The notes under the pieces are model-generated. The model did not search any database and had not been told where the DNA came from. It saw only the letters and a list, made by a program, of their open reading frames with translations. A program made the translations under genes and the position numbers. Shown piece by piece: positions 53,985 to 63,798 of a stretch of 64,000 nt of DNA; within the stretch, counting starts at the first letter, position 1; every line of letters starts with the position of its first letter. The stretch lies in contig NZ_CP087879.1 in assembly GCF_021442325.1 (NCBI RefSeq), forward strand, positions 2,356,001 through 2,420,000. The letters are read 5' to 3'. The DNA comes from Agromyces marinus. GTDB taxonomy: Bacteria > Actinomycetota > Actinomycetes > Actinomycetales > Microbacteriaceae.

Positions 53985-55525
53985 GAGGTCACCGGTGCGG
54001 CATCCACAGCATCCTGGATGAGGTGCGCGAACGTCTCGGCGACGCCGCGGGAGGCGCCGAAGGTGGCGATGTCGGCGACGGCGAGATCCTCGCTCGGCCA
54101 GCCCATGTCGACCGTGACCACGTCCGCGCGCGCCGCGCGCAGACGGGCGATCGCGTCGACCGCGAAGTCGTGCCGGTGCAGGTCCTTGCCGATGAGCACC
54201 ACCGGCCCGGCAAGCGTCGACGCATCGGGCAACGGCGACGAGGCGTCGACGACGACCTGCGTCGCGCCGGTCAGCCACGACGGAGCGGGACGCGCCGACT
54301 CCGGCGCCTCGATGAGGGCGCACGGGCCCCACGGAACCGGGCCGACCGCGATGTTCGCGACCGTCTCGATCCGGACGATGGTGCCGACCGACCCGGTGGA
54401 GGCGAGTCGATCGGCGGCGCCGTCCGCGACGTGGAACGACGCGGCGACGCGATCCGAGAGCCCGTCGGGCAGGGCGACGGAGAACCCGGAGGCGAGATCC
54501 GCGGCGGCGGCGGGCGCGGTCTCCGTCGCGAGCGCACGGACGCGAGCGGCGGCATCCGCCACCCGCTCGGCAGGCAGGCGACCGGCGGCGACGGCGTCGG
54601 CGATCGTCTGCACGACCTCCTCCATCTGCTCGCCGGTGTTGTTCGTGCCGATGCACAGCAGGTCGCAGCCGGCGGCGAGGGCGAGCACGGCAGCCTCGGG
54701 GATGCCGTGCACGCCGCTCGCCCCGGCCATGTCGAGGGCGTCGGACACGATGACGCCCTCGAACCCCAGCTCCCCGCGGAGCAGGCCTTGCAGAATGCGG
54801 GGCGACAGGGTTGCAGGGTGCTCCGCGTCGAGCTGCGGGAGCAGGATGTGCGAGGTCATGATCGACCGCGTGCCGGCCGCGATCGCGGCGCGGAACGGCG
54901 CGAGCTCGCGCTCGTGCAGGTCGGCGAGCGGAAGGTCGACGACCGGGAGCGCGAGGTGCGAGTCGGTCGCCGTGTCGCCGTGACCCGGGAAGTGCTTCGC
55001 GCTGGCGTCGACGCCGGCCGCCTGGACCCCCTCGACCCAGGCCGCGGTGTGCCGCGACACGAGCGCGGGTTCGGCACCGAAGCTGCGGACGCCGATCACC
55101 GGGTTCTTCGCGTTGGAGTTGATGTCCGCATCGGGTGCGAAGGTCATCGTGCAGCCGACCGCGGCGATCGCCTCGCCGACGGCGCGCCCGACCTCGCGGG
55201 TCAGCTCGAGGTCGTCGATCCGACCGAGGATCGCGTTGCCCGGGAACGGCGCACCGCGGTCGAAGAACAGCCGCGTGACGTCGCCGCCCTCCTCGTCGAT
55301 CGCGATGACCGCGAGCGGGTTGGCCGCACGCAGGTCGGCCGTGAGCGCTGCGACCTGGGCGGGCGAGACGATGTTCGAGCCGAACAGGCACACGCCGCCG
55401 AGTCCCTCGCGGAGCATGCCGAGCACCCACTCCGGCGCGTCGGACTCGAAGAACCCGGGAAGCAGGGTCGTGAGGATGTCGCGGCGCAGGTCCTGGCCTG
55501 CGCCGCCGTGGATCTCGGTGCTCAT
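53981..55525 (-). CDS. nagZ: GH3 beta-N-acetylglucosaminidase (NagZ-like)
   Basis: 514 residues, no signal peptide, so cytoplasmic. The GH3 barrel has EGGDVTRLFF, the NagZ-type KHFPGHGDTATDSH loop (catalytic His/Asp dyad, near residue 175) and VIVSDALDMAGA (nucleophile Asp). A C-terminal alpha/beta domain follows (from about 360), making it longer than short NagZ proteins. It would split imported GlcNAc oligosaccharides or muropeptide fragments. ATG overlaps the permease stop (ATGA). Confidence 0.9.
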   Translation of the reverse strand: MSTEIHGGAGQDLRRDILTTLLPGFFESDAPEWVLGMLREGLGGVCLFGSNIVSPAQVAALTADLRAANPLAVIAIDEEGGDVTRLFFDRGAPFPGNAILGRIDDLELTREVGRAVGEAIAAVGCTMTFAPDADINSNAKNPVIGVRSFGAEPALVSRHTAAWVEGVQAAGVDASAKHFPGHGDTATDSHLALPVVDLPLADLHERELAPFRAAIAAGTRSIMTSHILLPQLDAEHPATLSPRILQGLLRGELGFEGVIVSDALDMAGASGVHGIPEAAVLALAAGCDLLCIGTNNTGEQMEEVVQTIADAVAAGRLPAERVADAAARVRALATETAPAAAADLASGFSVALPDGLSDRVAASFHVADGAADRLASTGSVGTIVRIETVANIAVGPVPWGPCALIEAPESARPAPSWLTGATQVVVDASSPLPDASTLAGPVVLIGKDLHRHDFAVDAIARLRAARADVVTVDMGWPSEDLAVADIATFGASRGVAETFAHLIQDAVDAAPVTS

Positions 55526-56427
55526 CCCTTGACGGCTCCGCTCACGAGACCGCTCGTCATCCTGCCCTGCACGATGAGGAAGAAGACGATGACCGGGATG
55601 GCCATGAGCGTCGAGCCGGCCATGATGGCGGCCCAGTTCGTCGTGCCGTTGGCCACGAGGAACGTGCGCAGCCAGACCGGCAGCGTCATCATCTCGGGCC
55701 GTGCGTTCAGCACGAGCGCGATCACGAACTCGTTCCACGCCTGGATGAAGGCGAACACGCCGGTCGCGATGAGGCCCGGCGCCAGCAGCGGGAACGTCAC
55801 CCGCCAGAACGCACCCGAGCGCGAGCACCCGTCGATCATCGCGGCTTCCTCGAGCTCCACGGGGACGCCGTTGACGAATCCGCGCAGGGTCCAGATCGTG
55901 AACGGCAGCACGGTGGCCACGTACACGATCGTGAGTCCGATGAGCGTGTTCAGCAGGTGCCATCCGTCGATGACGCGGAAGATCGAGATCATCATCGCCT
56001 CGCCCGGGATCATCTGGATCACGAGGATCGTGATGATGAAGGCGCGGCGGCTCTTGAACCGGAAGCGCGTGACCGCGATCGCCGCGAGGAACGCGAAGAT
56101 CAGGGCGACCGCGACGGTCGTGAGGGTCACGATGAGCGAGTTCACCGCGGCCGGCGCGAACGGCGTGCGACCCGGATCGAACAGCACGGTCGCGTAGTTG
56201 CGCAGCGTGAAGTTGTCGGGCCAGAAGTGGATGTCGGACCCGCGGATCTCGTTGTTCGGCTGGAGCGACGTGTTCACCATCCAGTAGACGGGGAAGGTGA
56301 AGAAGGCGAAGAGCGCGATGGACAGCACGCTCCACAGGGCGGTCGAGATCCGCTTGCGGCTTCCACGACGCGACGTGGCGGCGCGCCCGGTGGCTCCGCG
56401 GGTGACGATGGCGGTGGTGGCGCTCAC
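55522..56427 (-). CDS. Sugar ABC transporter permease, MalG type
   Basis: 301 residues, six membrane helices, EAA loop with VPVELEEAAMIDGCSRSGAFWRVTFPLLAPG (about residues 188-218). Pairs with the MalF-type permease encoded just upstream; GTG overlaps that gene's stop. No ATPase is encoded in the operon, so a shared MsiK-like ATPase elsewhere is expected. Confidence 0.92.
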   Translation of the reverse strand: MSATTAIVTRGATGRAATSRRGSRKRISTALWSVLSIALFAFFTFPVYWMVNTSLQPNNEIRGSDIHFWPDNFTLRNYATVLFDPGRTPFAPAAVNSLIVTLTTVAVALIFAFLAAIAVTRFRFKSRRAFIITILVIQMIPGEAMMISIFRVIDGWHLLNTLIGLTIVYVATVLPFTIWTLRGFVNGVPVELEEAAMIDGCSRSGAFWRVTFPLLAPGLIATGVFAFIQAWNEFVIALVLNARPEMMTLPVWLRTFLVANGTTNWAAIMAGSTLMAIPVIVFFLIVQGRMTSGLVSGAVKG

Positions 56428-57419
56428 AGTCCCTCCTCCTTGATGACCTGGCGGACGTAGTAGAGCGAGACGGTCATGAGGATCAGCGCGGTGATCACGG
56501 CGATGGCACCGCCCGTTCCGAAGTCACCGCCCGCGATCGAGACCTGGTAGATGTACACGCCGAGCGTGTTCGTGAGGGCGCGGATGCCGCCGATGTCCTG
56601 GAGGGCGAAGATCTGCGTGAAGACCTTGAGGTCCCAGATGATCTGGAGGATCGTCGTGATCAGGAAGATCGGCTTGAGGTAGGGGAACGTGATCAGGCGG
56701 AAGCGGCTGAACGCGCCGGCGCCGTCGAGCTGGGCGGCCTCGAGCGCCTCCTCGGGGACCTGCGTGAGGCCCGCGTAGATCGTGAAGGCGACGAACGGGA
56801 TCGCACCCCAGACGATGATCAGGCCCGCGACGAAGAAGAAGCTCAGCGGGTCGATGAGCCACGGGTGCTGGTTGAACTGCTCGAGTCCGAACGCGTTCAC
56901 GAGCACGTGGTTGATGACGCCGTAGCTGCTGTCGAACATCCAGCCCCAGACGACGGTCGCCGACAGGGGCGGCATCGCCCAGGCCAGGAGGAGGCCGACG
57001 GTCAACAGGAGCCGGAAGCCCTTGGGCAGGCGCTGGAGCAGCAGCGAGATGAGCGTGCCGACCACCATGGTGACGATGACGCAGACCGCGGCGAAGACGA
57101 CGCTTCGGATCAGCACCTCGTAGAAGGTGGGGTCGGTCATCACGGATGCGTAGTTCTGGAACCACACCCAGGACGGCGGTGCGCCGAAGACCTGGGCGCG
57201 CCCGAACTCCTGCATCGACATGATGAGCAGCTGGAGCACGGGCCAACCCGTGAGCGCCAGGAGCATGACCGACGCGGGGATGAGCAGGTAGTAGGGGGTG
57301 AGGCCGCCGGCGCGGCGGCTGAATCGCCGCTTGCGCGGCTGATCGGGCTGCGGCGCGACGATGCGCTCGCCTTCGACCGCGCTCACGGCCGGGGAGGGGC
57401 CGGATTCGGTGGTGGTCAT
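56424..57419 (-). CDS. Sugar ABC transporter permease, MalF type
   Basis: 331 residues with a cytoplasmic N-terminus of about 40 residues rich in Arg/Lys, six membrane helices and the EAA loop (VPEEALEAAQLDGAGAFSRFRLITFPYLKP). ATG at 57419 follows AGGAG with a seven-base gap. It lies 160 bases after the binding-protein gene, separated by two hairpins. Confidence 0.92.
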   Translation of the reverse strand: MTTTESGPSPAVSAVEGERIVAPQPDQPRKRRFSRRAGGLTPYYLLIPASVMLLALTGWPVLQLLIMSMQEFGRAQVFGAPPSWVWFQNYASVMTDPTFYEVLIRSVVFAAVCVIVTMVVGTLISLLLQRLPKGFRLLLTVGLLLAWAMPPLSATVVWGWMFDSSYGVINHVLVNAFGLEQFNQHPWLIDPLSFFFVAGLIIVWGAIPFVAFTIYAGLTQVPEEALEAAQLDGAGAFSRFRLITFPYLKPIFLITTILQIIWDLKVFTQIFALQDIGGIRALTNTLGVYIYQVSIAGGDFGTGGAIAVITALILMTVSLYYVRQVIKEEGL

Positions 57420-57480
57420 GCTGGGGCTCCTGCGTCTGACGGCGAGGTACGGATGCCGCGGGCGGTGCCCGCTCATGGTT

Positions 57481-57517
57481 CCGGGCCGGCAGCGTGTGTG
57501 GGGCGCTGCCGGCCCGG
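57481..57517 (-). terminator. Second hairpin between binding-protein and permease genes
   Basis: A perfect 14-bp stem (CCGGGCCGGCAGCG 57481-57494, complement 57504-57517) with a nine-base loop. Confidence 0.75.
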
Positions 57518-57530
57518 GGCCTGGAGGGTG

Positions 57531-57565
57531 GTGCCGCCGCACTCTCAGTGTGCGCGCGGCGGCAC
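57531..57565 (-). terminator. First hairpin after the binding-protein gene
   Basis: A 10-bp stem (GTGCCGCCGC 57531-57540, GCGGCGGCAC 57556-57565), 14 bases past the stop of the binding-protein gene. With the second hairpin it probably limits read-through to the permeases. Confidence 0.65.
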
Positions 57566-57579
57566 CGCAGGGGAAGGGA

Positions 57580-58845
57580 CTAGCCGTTGAGGATGTCCTC
57601 GATCTGCTGGTCGGCTGCCTCGGCGAGCTGCTTCACGTCGCCGCCCTGGGCGATGTTGACGAAGAGGTCCTGCAGGATGCCCGCAGCCTCGACGTCGGCC
57701 CACTTCGGCGAAGCCGGGGTCAGCTTGGCGTTGCCCGCTGCGGCCGAGATCGCCTGTGCGACCTCGTCGGTGCCGACGGTGTCGGCGAGCGAGAGCTTGG
57801 CCGGCACGAGGCCGTTCTGGCCGTAGATCGTCTGGTACTCGTCCGAGAGGATGATCTTCAGCGCGTCGATCGCGAGCTCCGGGTGCTTCGAGTTCGCCGA
57901 GACGGCGATGTTCGAGCCGCCGGCGAAGACCTGAGCAGCGCCGCCGTCCTTGCCGGGCAGGGCGTAGACGCCGAGGTTCTCCTCCTGGTCGGGGCAGCCG
58001 GGGGTCTCGGCGTCCTCGGGGGCGAGGATCGACCACTTGACCCAGCTCGGGGCGGCGAGCTGCAGCGAGGTGCCGTCGCAGAAGCCGACCTGCGGGTTCG
58101 ACTCGTTCGCGTCCTTGGGCGCGAGCGATGCCTCGGTCATGACCTTCTGGACCTCGGCCAGACCCGCGAGCGACTCGTCGCTCGAGAGCTGCGCGTCCCA
58201 GCCTTCGCCGTCCGGAACCGCGACCTCGCCGCCGTTCTCCCAGATGTAGGGCAGGGCCGCGTACCAGTTCTGGCCGGGCCACCAGATGCCCGACTTGCCG
58301 GGGTTGTCGTCGGCGAGCTGGATCGCCTGGTCGACGTACTGGTCGAGCGTGGTCGGGATCTCGATGCCCGACGCGGCGAACGCGTCCTTCTTGTAGAACA
58401 CGAGCGACGAGCCCGAGTACAGGGGGGCCGCGTAGAACTTGTCCTCGTACGAGCCGACCTCGACGAAGCCGGGCAGCAGGTCGTCGCCGCCGAGCTCCTC
58501 GTACTGCTCGGTCAGGTCGAGGAACGCACCGGCCGACGTGAACGCCGGGGCCTGGGTGTTGCCGACCTCGACGACGTCGGGGCTGTCCGAGCCGGAGAGG
58601 CTCGTGGTGAGGCGGTCGACCAGACCGTCCCACGCCTGCTCTTCGATGACCAGGGTGGAGCCGGGGTGCTGCTCCTCGAAGGTCTCCTTCAGCAGCTCGC
58701 GAGCCTCGTCCGGAGTGTCGGTGCCGACGAGCCACACGCGGATCTCCGCGTTCTCGTCGGAGGCGGCGTCGCCTCCGCTGGTGGCGCAACCGGCGAGGGT
58801 CAGCGCAGCAACGGCGCCGAGCGCCGCGATGCCGAGTTTCCTCAT
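57580..58845 (-). CDS. Sugar ABC transporter substrate-binding lipoprotein
   Basis: 421 residues. Lipoprotein signal TLAGC (Cys about residue 20) and a family-1 extracellular solute-binding fold (EIRVWLVGTDTPDEARELLKETFEEQHPGSTLVIEE; PDVVEVGNTQAPAFTSAGAFLDLT; YAAPLYSGSSLVFYKKDAF; GGSNIAVSANSKHPELAIDALKII). Operon context (GH3 glucosaminidase, ROK kinase, nagB) points to GlcNAc, chitobiose or cell-wall amino sugars, comparable to DasA or NgcE of streptomycetes. ATG follows AAAGGA. It is 68 bases downstream of the ROK regulator gene. Confidence 0.9.
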   Translation of the reverse strand: MRKLGIAALGAVAALTLAGCATSGGDAASDENAEIRVWLVGTDTPDEARELLKETFEEQHPGSTLVIEEQAWDGLVDRLTTSLSGSDSPDVVEVGNTQAPAFTSAGAFLDLTEQYEELGGDDLLPGFVEVGSYEDKFYAAPLYSGSSLVFYKKDAFAASGIEIPTTLDQYVDQAIQLADDNPGKSGIWWPGQNWYAALPYIWENGGEVAVPDGEGWDAQLSSDESLAGLAEVQKVMTEASLAPKDANESNPQVGFCDGTSLQLAAPSWVKWSILAPEDAETPGCPDQEENLGVYALPGKDGGAAQVFAGGSNIAVSANSKHPELAIDALKIILSDEYQTIYGQNGLVPAKLSLADTVGTDEVAQAISAAAGNAKLTPASPKWADVEAAGILQDLFVNIAQGGDVKQLAEAADQQIEDILNG

Positions 58846-58913
58846 TGCGGGGTTCCTTTCGTAGGGAGAAGGTGGAAGCAGGGGCGCCGCCACCCATGGT
58901 GCGGGGTGTGGGG

Positions 58914-60182
58914 TCAGGAGACCCCGAGTTGTCCGGAGAGGACCATGACGGCGGCACCGCGCAGGACGATGTCCTGGCCGTGCGCAGTCATCCGGAGCCT
59001 CAGATCTCGGTGGTGTTCCGCCATCGTCCGGTTCCGGACCGTCTCGACGGCCGCCTCGAGCAGCGGTCCGTCAAGCAGTTCCGTCGGGCCGCTGAGCACG
59101 ACCTCGGAGAGGTTCAGCGCACCGACGACGGGGGCGAGCACGATGCCGAGGCGTCGGCCTGCCTCCCGCAGGGTCTCTTCGCGAGCGGATGCCGCGGCAT
59201 CCGTGCCGCCGAGCGACTCGAGCTCGGCGGTCAGCCTGGGCACGGCGAGCCATGCCTCGAGGCATCCGTCCTTGCCGCATGCGCAGCGCGGCCCGCCGTC
59301 GGTTCCGACGACGACGTGGCCGATCTCGCCCGCCGCGCTGCCGGCGCCGCGGACGGGGCGGCCGCCGACGATGAGCCCGGCGCCGACGCCGTGGCCGACC
59401 TTGACGAGCACGAGGTCGCCGGGGGCCCCCGCATGCTCGGCGAGGGCGGCGACGTCGGCGTCGTTCGCGACGTGGACGGGGAGGTGGAACGCGGACTGGA
59501 GCCGGCTCTGGAGGGGGAGGTCGACCCAGCCGAGGTTCGGCGCGGCGCGCACGATGCCGGTCGGCTCGACGATGCCGGGGGAACCGACTCCGATGCCGAG
59601 CACGTGCTCGGTGGTCAGCGCCAGCAGGCCGTCGAGCAACTCGGCGACGAGCTCGAACGCACGCTCGCCGGTCGCGCCGTCGAGGGCGACCTCGGCCCGG
59701 GCGATGACCCCGCCGTCGAGGTCGAGGACCGCGCCGCGGAACCGGGTGTGCTCGGAGAGGTCGAGGGCGACGACGTGGTGCCCGGCGCGGTCGACGTCGA
59801 TGAGCGTGGCGGGCTTGCCCGGGCGGGCGTCTTCGCGCTGGCCGAGCTCGACGACCAGTCCGTCGCCGATCAGTTCGGCGACCAGGTCGGAGATCGTGAC
59901 CCGCGTGAGCCCGGTCTCGCGGGCGACGTCGGCGCGGCTCTGGGGGCCGAGCGAGTAGAGCGTCTGGAGGACCAGCGCTCGGTTGTGGCTCCGGGCGTGC
60001 TCGGGAAGGACCTTGCCCGAGGTGCGGAGCGCGCGACCCGCGAACAGGGGGCCGGTGGACGGGCGGGCGCCGGTCGCGGTGACGACGGGGCCCGATGCGG
60101 AATCGCCGTTGCCGGGCGCGACCGCGCGGCTCTCGCCGTTCGCGGTGGGCGCCTGCGCCTGTGCTGCTTCCGTTGCCGTCAC
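58914..60182 (-). CDS. ROK family transcriptional repressor
   Basis: 422 residues. A winged helix near residues 62-115 (NRALVLQTLYSLGPQSRADVARETGLTRVTISDLVAELI) precedes a ROK sugar-binding domain with VANDADVAALAEHAG, GHGVGAGLIVGGRPVRG and the zinc motif CACGKDGCLE. It probably represses itself and the downstream amino-sugar operon until GlcNAc or its phosphate binds. GTG at 60182 directly abuts a palindromic operator, with the -10 inside that operator. Confidence 0.9.
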   Translation of the reverse strand: MTATEAAQAQAPTANGESRAVAPGNGDSASGPVVTATGARPSTGPLFAGRALRTSGKVLPEHARSHNRALVLQTLYSLGPQSRADVARETGLTRVTISDLVAELIGDGLVVELGQREDARPGKPATLIDVDRAGHHVVALDLSEHTRFRGAVLDLDGGVIARAEVALDGATGERAFELVAELLDGLLALTTEHVLGIGVGSPGIVEPTGIVRAAPNLGWVDLPLQSRLQSAFHLPVHVANDADVAALAEHAGAPGDLVLVKVGHGVGAGLIVGGRPVRGAGSAAGEIGHVVVGTDGGPRCACGKDGCLEAWLAVPRLTAELESLGGTDAAASAREETLREAGRRLGIVLAPVVGALNLSEVVLSGPTELLDGPLLEAAVETVRNRTMAEHHRDLRLRMTAHGQDIVLRGAAVMVLSGQLGVS

Positions 60183-60209
60183 GTTTGTTAGTAAAGCTTA
60201 CGAACAAAC
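60183..60209. promoter_or_regulatory. Palindromic operator/promoter of the ROK repressor
   Basis: A 27-base palindrome with arms GTTTGTT-N-GTAA and TTAC-N-AACAAAC around AGC, immediately before the GTG start and in an AT-rich island. Minus-strand TTTACT (60195-60190) is a possible -10 seven bases from the start, so binding would block the promoter. A related half-site (TTTACAAAC, about 60246-60254) lies further upstream. Confidence 0.7.
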
Positions 60210-60290
60210 ACCGCGCAACCCCCGCGACCACATTCGTTCATGTTCTTTACAAACTCGTGACCTTCGTCGCTCGCGAACCCTCCACCCCTC

Positions 60291-60318
60291 CCCGTCCCCC
60301 TCGTCCGAGGGGGACGGG
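60291..60318 (-). terminator. Terminator after the P-type ATPase gene
   Basis: A 13-bp perfect inverted repeat (CCCGTCCCCCTCG 60291-60303, complement 60306-60318), 58 bases beyond the ATPase stop and before the ROK promoter. Confidence 0.8.
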
Positions 60319-60376
60319 CAGGGCGTAGAGGCGCGGCGGGCAGGGCGAGGGGAGGGACGCGCGGTGCGCCGAGCCG

Positions 60377-62245
60377 TCAGACGCGGGCGGGAGCGCGACC
60401 ACGGATCGCCGCGGCATCCGCTCTCGAATCTCGTCGCCCGCCGATCGCCCGCAGCGCCGCGAGGATCGCCAGGAGATCCACGACCTCCTGCAGGAGCGCT
60501 CCGACGGTCGCCGGGATGTGGCCGAACGCCGCCACGACCATGAGCCCCACGCTCACCGCGATGCCGAGCCAGATCGACTGCAACGCGATGCGCACCGTGT
60601 CGCGCCCGATCTCGACGACCTTCGCGGTGCGCGAGACGTCGTCGACGAGGATCACCGCGCCGGCGGACTCGCTCGCGGCGGTCGCGCCTCGCGCACCCAT
60701 CGCGATGCCCACGTCGGCCGCGGCGAGCACGGGTGCGTCGTTCACGCCGTCGCCGACCATGATCACCGGGCGCTCGGTGATCGCCCGGACCTCGCGCACC
60801 TTGTCGGCCGGCAGGCACTCGGCGCGCACGCGCTCGACGCCGAGCTCGGCGGCGACGTGGTCGGCCGTCTCCTGCGCGTCGCCGGTGAGGATCATCGTGT
60901 GCCGCACGCCGAGCGAGTGCAGGCGCTCGAGCGTCCCGGCCGCCTCGGGCCGGAGGCCGTCGCGGGCGAGCAGCGCCCCCGCGAACGCGCCGTCCACCGC
61001 GACGTAGATCGCGAGCTCGCCGGCGCCGATCGCCGTTCGCCGCGCGTCGGGCGCATGCTCGGCGACGTACGCGAACTTGCCCACGACGACGCTGCGCCCG
61101 GCAAGCTCGGCGACGACGCCGTTGGTCGCGACCTCGCGCGCCTCTGCGGCTTCCTCGAGGCGGATGCCGCGTCGCGCCGCCGCGTCGATGACGGATGCCG
61201 CGAGCACGTGCGACGAGTACTGCTCCGCGGATGCCACGAGGCCGAGCAGTTCGTCCTCGCCGAACCCGGGCTCGGCACGTACCGCGACGAGCTCGGGCGT
61301 CCCGCGGGTGAGCGTGCCGGTCTTGTCGAACACGGCGGTCCTCGCCCGGGCGAGTTGCTCGAGCACTCCCCCGCCCTTGACGATGACGCCGTTCCGGGCC
61401 GATCGGCTCATGCCCCCGATGAACGCGACGGGCGCGGCGATGAGCAGCGGGCAGGGCGTCGCGAGCACGAGCACCTCGGCGAATCGCACCGGGTCCCCCG
61501 AACTCCACCACGCGGCACCGGCGAGCAGGAGCGAGAAGACCGTGAACGGTACGGCGTACCGGTCGGCCAGTCGCACCACGGGGGCGCGACTCTCGGCGGC
61601 GCCGGCGACGAGCGCGACGATCTGCTGGTACTGGCTGTCGGCGGCGCGCGCGGTCGCGGTGATCTCGATCGCCGCGGATCCGTTGACCGAGCCGCTCAGC
61701 AGGTCGTCTCCGGGGTGCTTGTCGACGGGCACGCTCTCCCCCGTGATCGACGACTCGTCGACCGAAGCCTCGGCCGAGCGCAACCGCCCGTCGACCGGAA
61801 CGATCTCACTCGGGCGCACGAGCAGCACGTCGCCGGGGCGCACCTCGTCGACGGGCACATCCACGAATCCCGCGCCGTCGACGCGATGCGCGTGCTGGGG
61901 TGCACGTTCGAGCAGGGCGTCGAGTTCGCGCTTCGCCCGACGTCCGGCGTAGTCCTCGAGGGCCTCGCCGCCGGTCAGCATGAGCACGACGATGAGGGCC
62001 GCGACGTACTCGCCGACGAGCACGGTCGCGATGATCGCGGTGACGGCCAGGACGTCGAGTCCCCAATGGCCGCGGAGCAGGTCGCGGATCATGCCGACGC
62101 CCTGCCAGGCGGCGACGGCGAGTGCGTAGCCGCTGAAGATCCAGGCGACGAGCCAGCCCGCACCGGCGAGCGCGAGCACGATGCCGAGGAGACCGACGGC
62201 GAGGGTGAGGGCGACGGCGGGGTACCGGCGAACCAGGCGGAGCAT
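60377..62245 (-). CDS. Heavy-metal-type P-type ATPase without metal-binding N-domain
   Basis: 622 residues. Two N-terminal membrane helices, then P-type motifs in order: TGES actuator loop (SSITGESVPVDKHPGD), TPCPLLIAAP membrane metal-site motif, phosphorylation site DKTGTLTRG, MILTGDAQETADHVA and GDGVNDAPVLAAADVG. It matches the P1B family but has no HMA or His-rich N-terminus, and the metal is not clear from the TPCPL motif. The ATG at 62245 is chosen because GAGG lies nine bases upstream; an in-frame ATG at 62254 is possible. Confidence 0.88.
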   Translation of the reverse strand: MLRLVRRYPAVALTLAVGLLGIVLALAGAGWLVAWIFSGYALAVAAWQGVGMIRDLLRGHWGLDVLAVTAIIATVLVGEYVAALIVVLMLTGGEALEDYAGRRAKRELDALLERAPQHAHRVDGAGFVDVPVDEVRPGDVLLVRPSEIVPVDGRLRSAEASVDESSITGESVPVDKHPGDDLLSGSVNGSAAIEITATARAADSQYQQIVALVAGAAESRAPVVRLADRYAVPFTVFSLLLAGAAWWSSGDPVRFAEVLVLATPCPLLIAAPVAFIGGMSRSARNGVIVKGGGVLEQLARARTAVFDKTGTLTRGTPELVAVRAEPGFGEDELLGLVASAEQYSSHVLAASVIDAAARRGIRLEEAAEAREVATNGVVAELAGRSVVVGKFAYVAEHAPDARRTAIGAGELAIYVAVDGAFAGALLARDGLRPEAAGTLERLHSLGVRHTMILTGDAQETADHVAAELGVERVRAECLPADKVREVRAITERPVIMVGDGVNDAPVLAAADVGIAMGARGATAASESAGAVILVDDVSRTAKVVEIGRDTVRIALQSIWLGIAVSVGLMVVAAFGHIPATVGALLQEVVDLLAILAALRAIGGRRDSRADAAAIRGRAPARV

Positions 62246-62323
62246 GCCACCCATCCTCGCCCACCCGCCCCGGCGAGTCCCACGTTCAAGGGGCGTTTCC
62301 GGGGTGGGGGCGGGCGTGCACGG

Positions 62324-62358
62324 CGAAGGGCCGGATGCACGTGGCATCCGGCCCTTCG
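62324..62358. terminator. Terminator after icd
   Basis: A perfect 15-bp stem (CGAAGGGCCGGATGC 62324-62338, complement 62344-62358) with a five-base loop, 22 bases past the icd stop. The apex carries CGGATGC/GCATCCG. Confidence 0.9.
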
Positions 62359-62379
62359 ACACCGTTCGAGCGCGGCGGC

Positions 62380-63597
62380 TCAGGCGCCCAGGCGCGCCTT
62401 CAGGTTCGCGTCGATCGAGTCGAGGAACTGCTCGGTCGTCTGGTACTCCTGCTCGGGACCGACCAGGAGCGCGAGGTCCTTGGTCATGGCGCCCGACTCG
62501 ACCGTCTTGATGACGACGTCTTCCAGGGTGTGCGAGAAGTCGATCAGCTCCTGGTTGCCGTCGAGCTTGCCACGGTGCGCGAGGCCGCGCGTCCAGGCGA
62601 AGATCGAGGCGATCGGGTTGGTCGAGGTGGGCTTGCCCTGCTGGTGCTGGCGGTAGTGCCGCGTGACCGTGCCGTGCGCGGCCTCGGCCTCGACGATGCG
62701 CCCGTCGGGCGTGGTGAGCACCGAGGTCATGAGGCCGAGCGAGCCGAAGCCCTGCGCGACGGTGTCGGACTGCACGTCGCCGTCGTAGTTCTTGCAGGCC
62801 CAGACGTAGCCGCCCTCCCACTTGAGCGACGCCGCGACCATGTCGTCGATGAGGCGGTGCTCGTAGGTGATGCCCGCGGCCTCGAACTTCTCCTTGAACT
62901 CGGTGTCGAACACCTCCTGGAACAGGTCCTTGAAGCGGCCGTCGTAGGCCTTCAGGATCGTGTTCTTGGTCGAGAGGTAGACCGGGTAGTTCCGGGCGAG
63001 ACCGTAGTTCAGCGACGCGCGCGCGAAGTCCCGGATGGACTCGTCGAGGTTGTACATGCCCATCGCGATGCCCGACCCGGGCGCCTGGAAGACCTCGAAC
63101 TGCTGCGGCTCGGAGCCGTCCTGCGGGGTGAAGGTCATGGTGAGCGTGCCGGGGCCGTCGAACTTGAAGTCGGTGGCGCGGTACTGGTCGCCGAACGCGT
63201 GGCGGCCCACGATGATCGGCTTGTTCCAGCCCGGGACGAGCCGCGGGATGTTCGAGATGATGATCGGCTCGCGGAAGATGACGCCGCCGAGGATGTTGCG
63301 GATGGTGCCGTTGGGCGAGCGCCACATCTTCTTCAGGCCGAACTCCTCGACGCGCGCCTCGTCGGGCGTGATCGTCGCGCACTTGACGCCGACGCCGTGC
63401 TGCTTGATGGCGTTGGCGGCGTCGACCGTGATCTGGTCGTCGGTCTCGTCGCGCTTCTGGATGGAGAGGTCGTAGTACTCGAGGTTGAGGTCGAGGTACG
63501 GGTGGATGAGCTGGTCCTTGATGGCCTGCCAGATGATGCGGGTCATCTCGTCGCCGTCGAGTTCGACGACGGTGCCTTCGACCTTGATCTTCGACAA
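62380..63597 (-). CDS. icd: NADP-dependent isocitrate dehydrogenase (homodimeric type)
   Basis: 405 residues of the eukaryote-like homodimeric NADP-IDH subfamily: [18 protein letters not shown] near the N-terminus, [30 protein letters not shown], the substrate Arg/Tyr region GDQYRATDF, and [20 protein letters not shown]. It converts isocitrate to 2-oxoglutarate in the TCA cycle. The start is TTG at 63597, supported by AGGAG eight bases upstream. Confidence 0.96.
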   Translation of the reverse strand: MSKIKVEGTVVELDGDEMTRIIWQAIKDQLIHPYLDLNLEYYDLSIQKRDETDDQITVDAANAIKQHGVGVKCATITPDEARVEEFGLKKMWRSPNGTIRNILGGVIFREPIIISNIPRLVPGWNKPIIVGRHAFGDQYRATDFKFDGPGTLTMTFTPQDGSEPQQFEVFQAPGSGIAMGMYNLDESIRDFARASLNYGLARNYPVYLSTKNTILKAYDGRFKDLFQEVFDTEFKEKFEAAGITYEHRLIDDMVAASLKWEGGYVWACKNYDGDVQSDTVAQGFGSLGLMTSVLTTPDGRIVEAEAAHGTVTRHYRQHQQGKPTSTNPIASIFAWTRGLAHRGKLDGNQELIDFSHTLEDVVIKTVESGAMTKDLALLVGPEQEYQTTEQFLDSIDANLKARLGA

Positions 63598-63785
63598 GGG
63601 GCGGTCTCCTTGGGATCTCGTGCGGATTGGGAAGCGAGGAAGTCTCGGGGGTGTCCGGACACGCCGTCGAACAGCCTACCCGTCGTCGCCTGATATCTCG
63701 ACATCGAGAGATTCGGGATGCCTCGGCAGACGCTCGCCCCGCGGCATCCGTCGCTCGGGGGTACCTCCGGAACAGCGCATCCGAT

Positions 63786-63798
63786 TAGGCTCTGGTGC
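63786..63798 (+). promoter_or_regulatory. -10 box for the GNAT gene
   Basis: TAGGCT (63786-63791) ends seven bases before the ATG at 63799. Confidence 0.5.

Noticed and set aside
53046..55430. A single 794-codon frame that would fuse the ROK kinase to an upstream extension
   Set aside because: The part above 53984 is an out-of-frame reading of the GH3 gene; the kinase starts with GTG at 53984.
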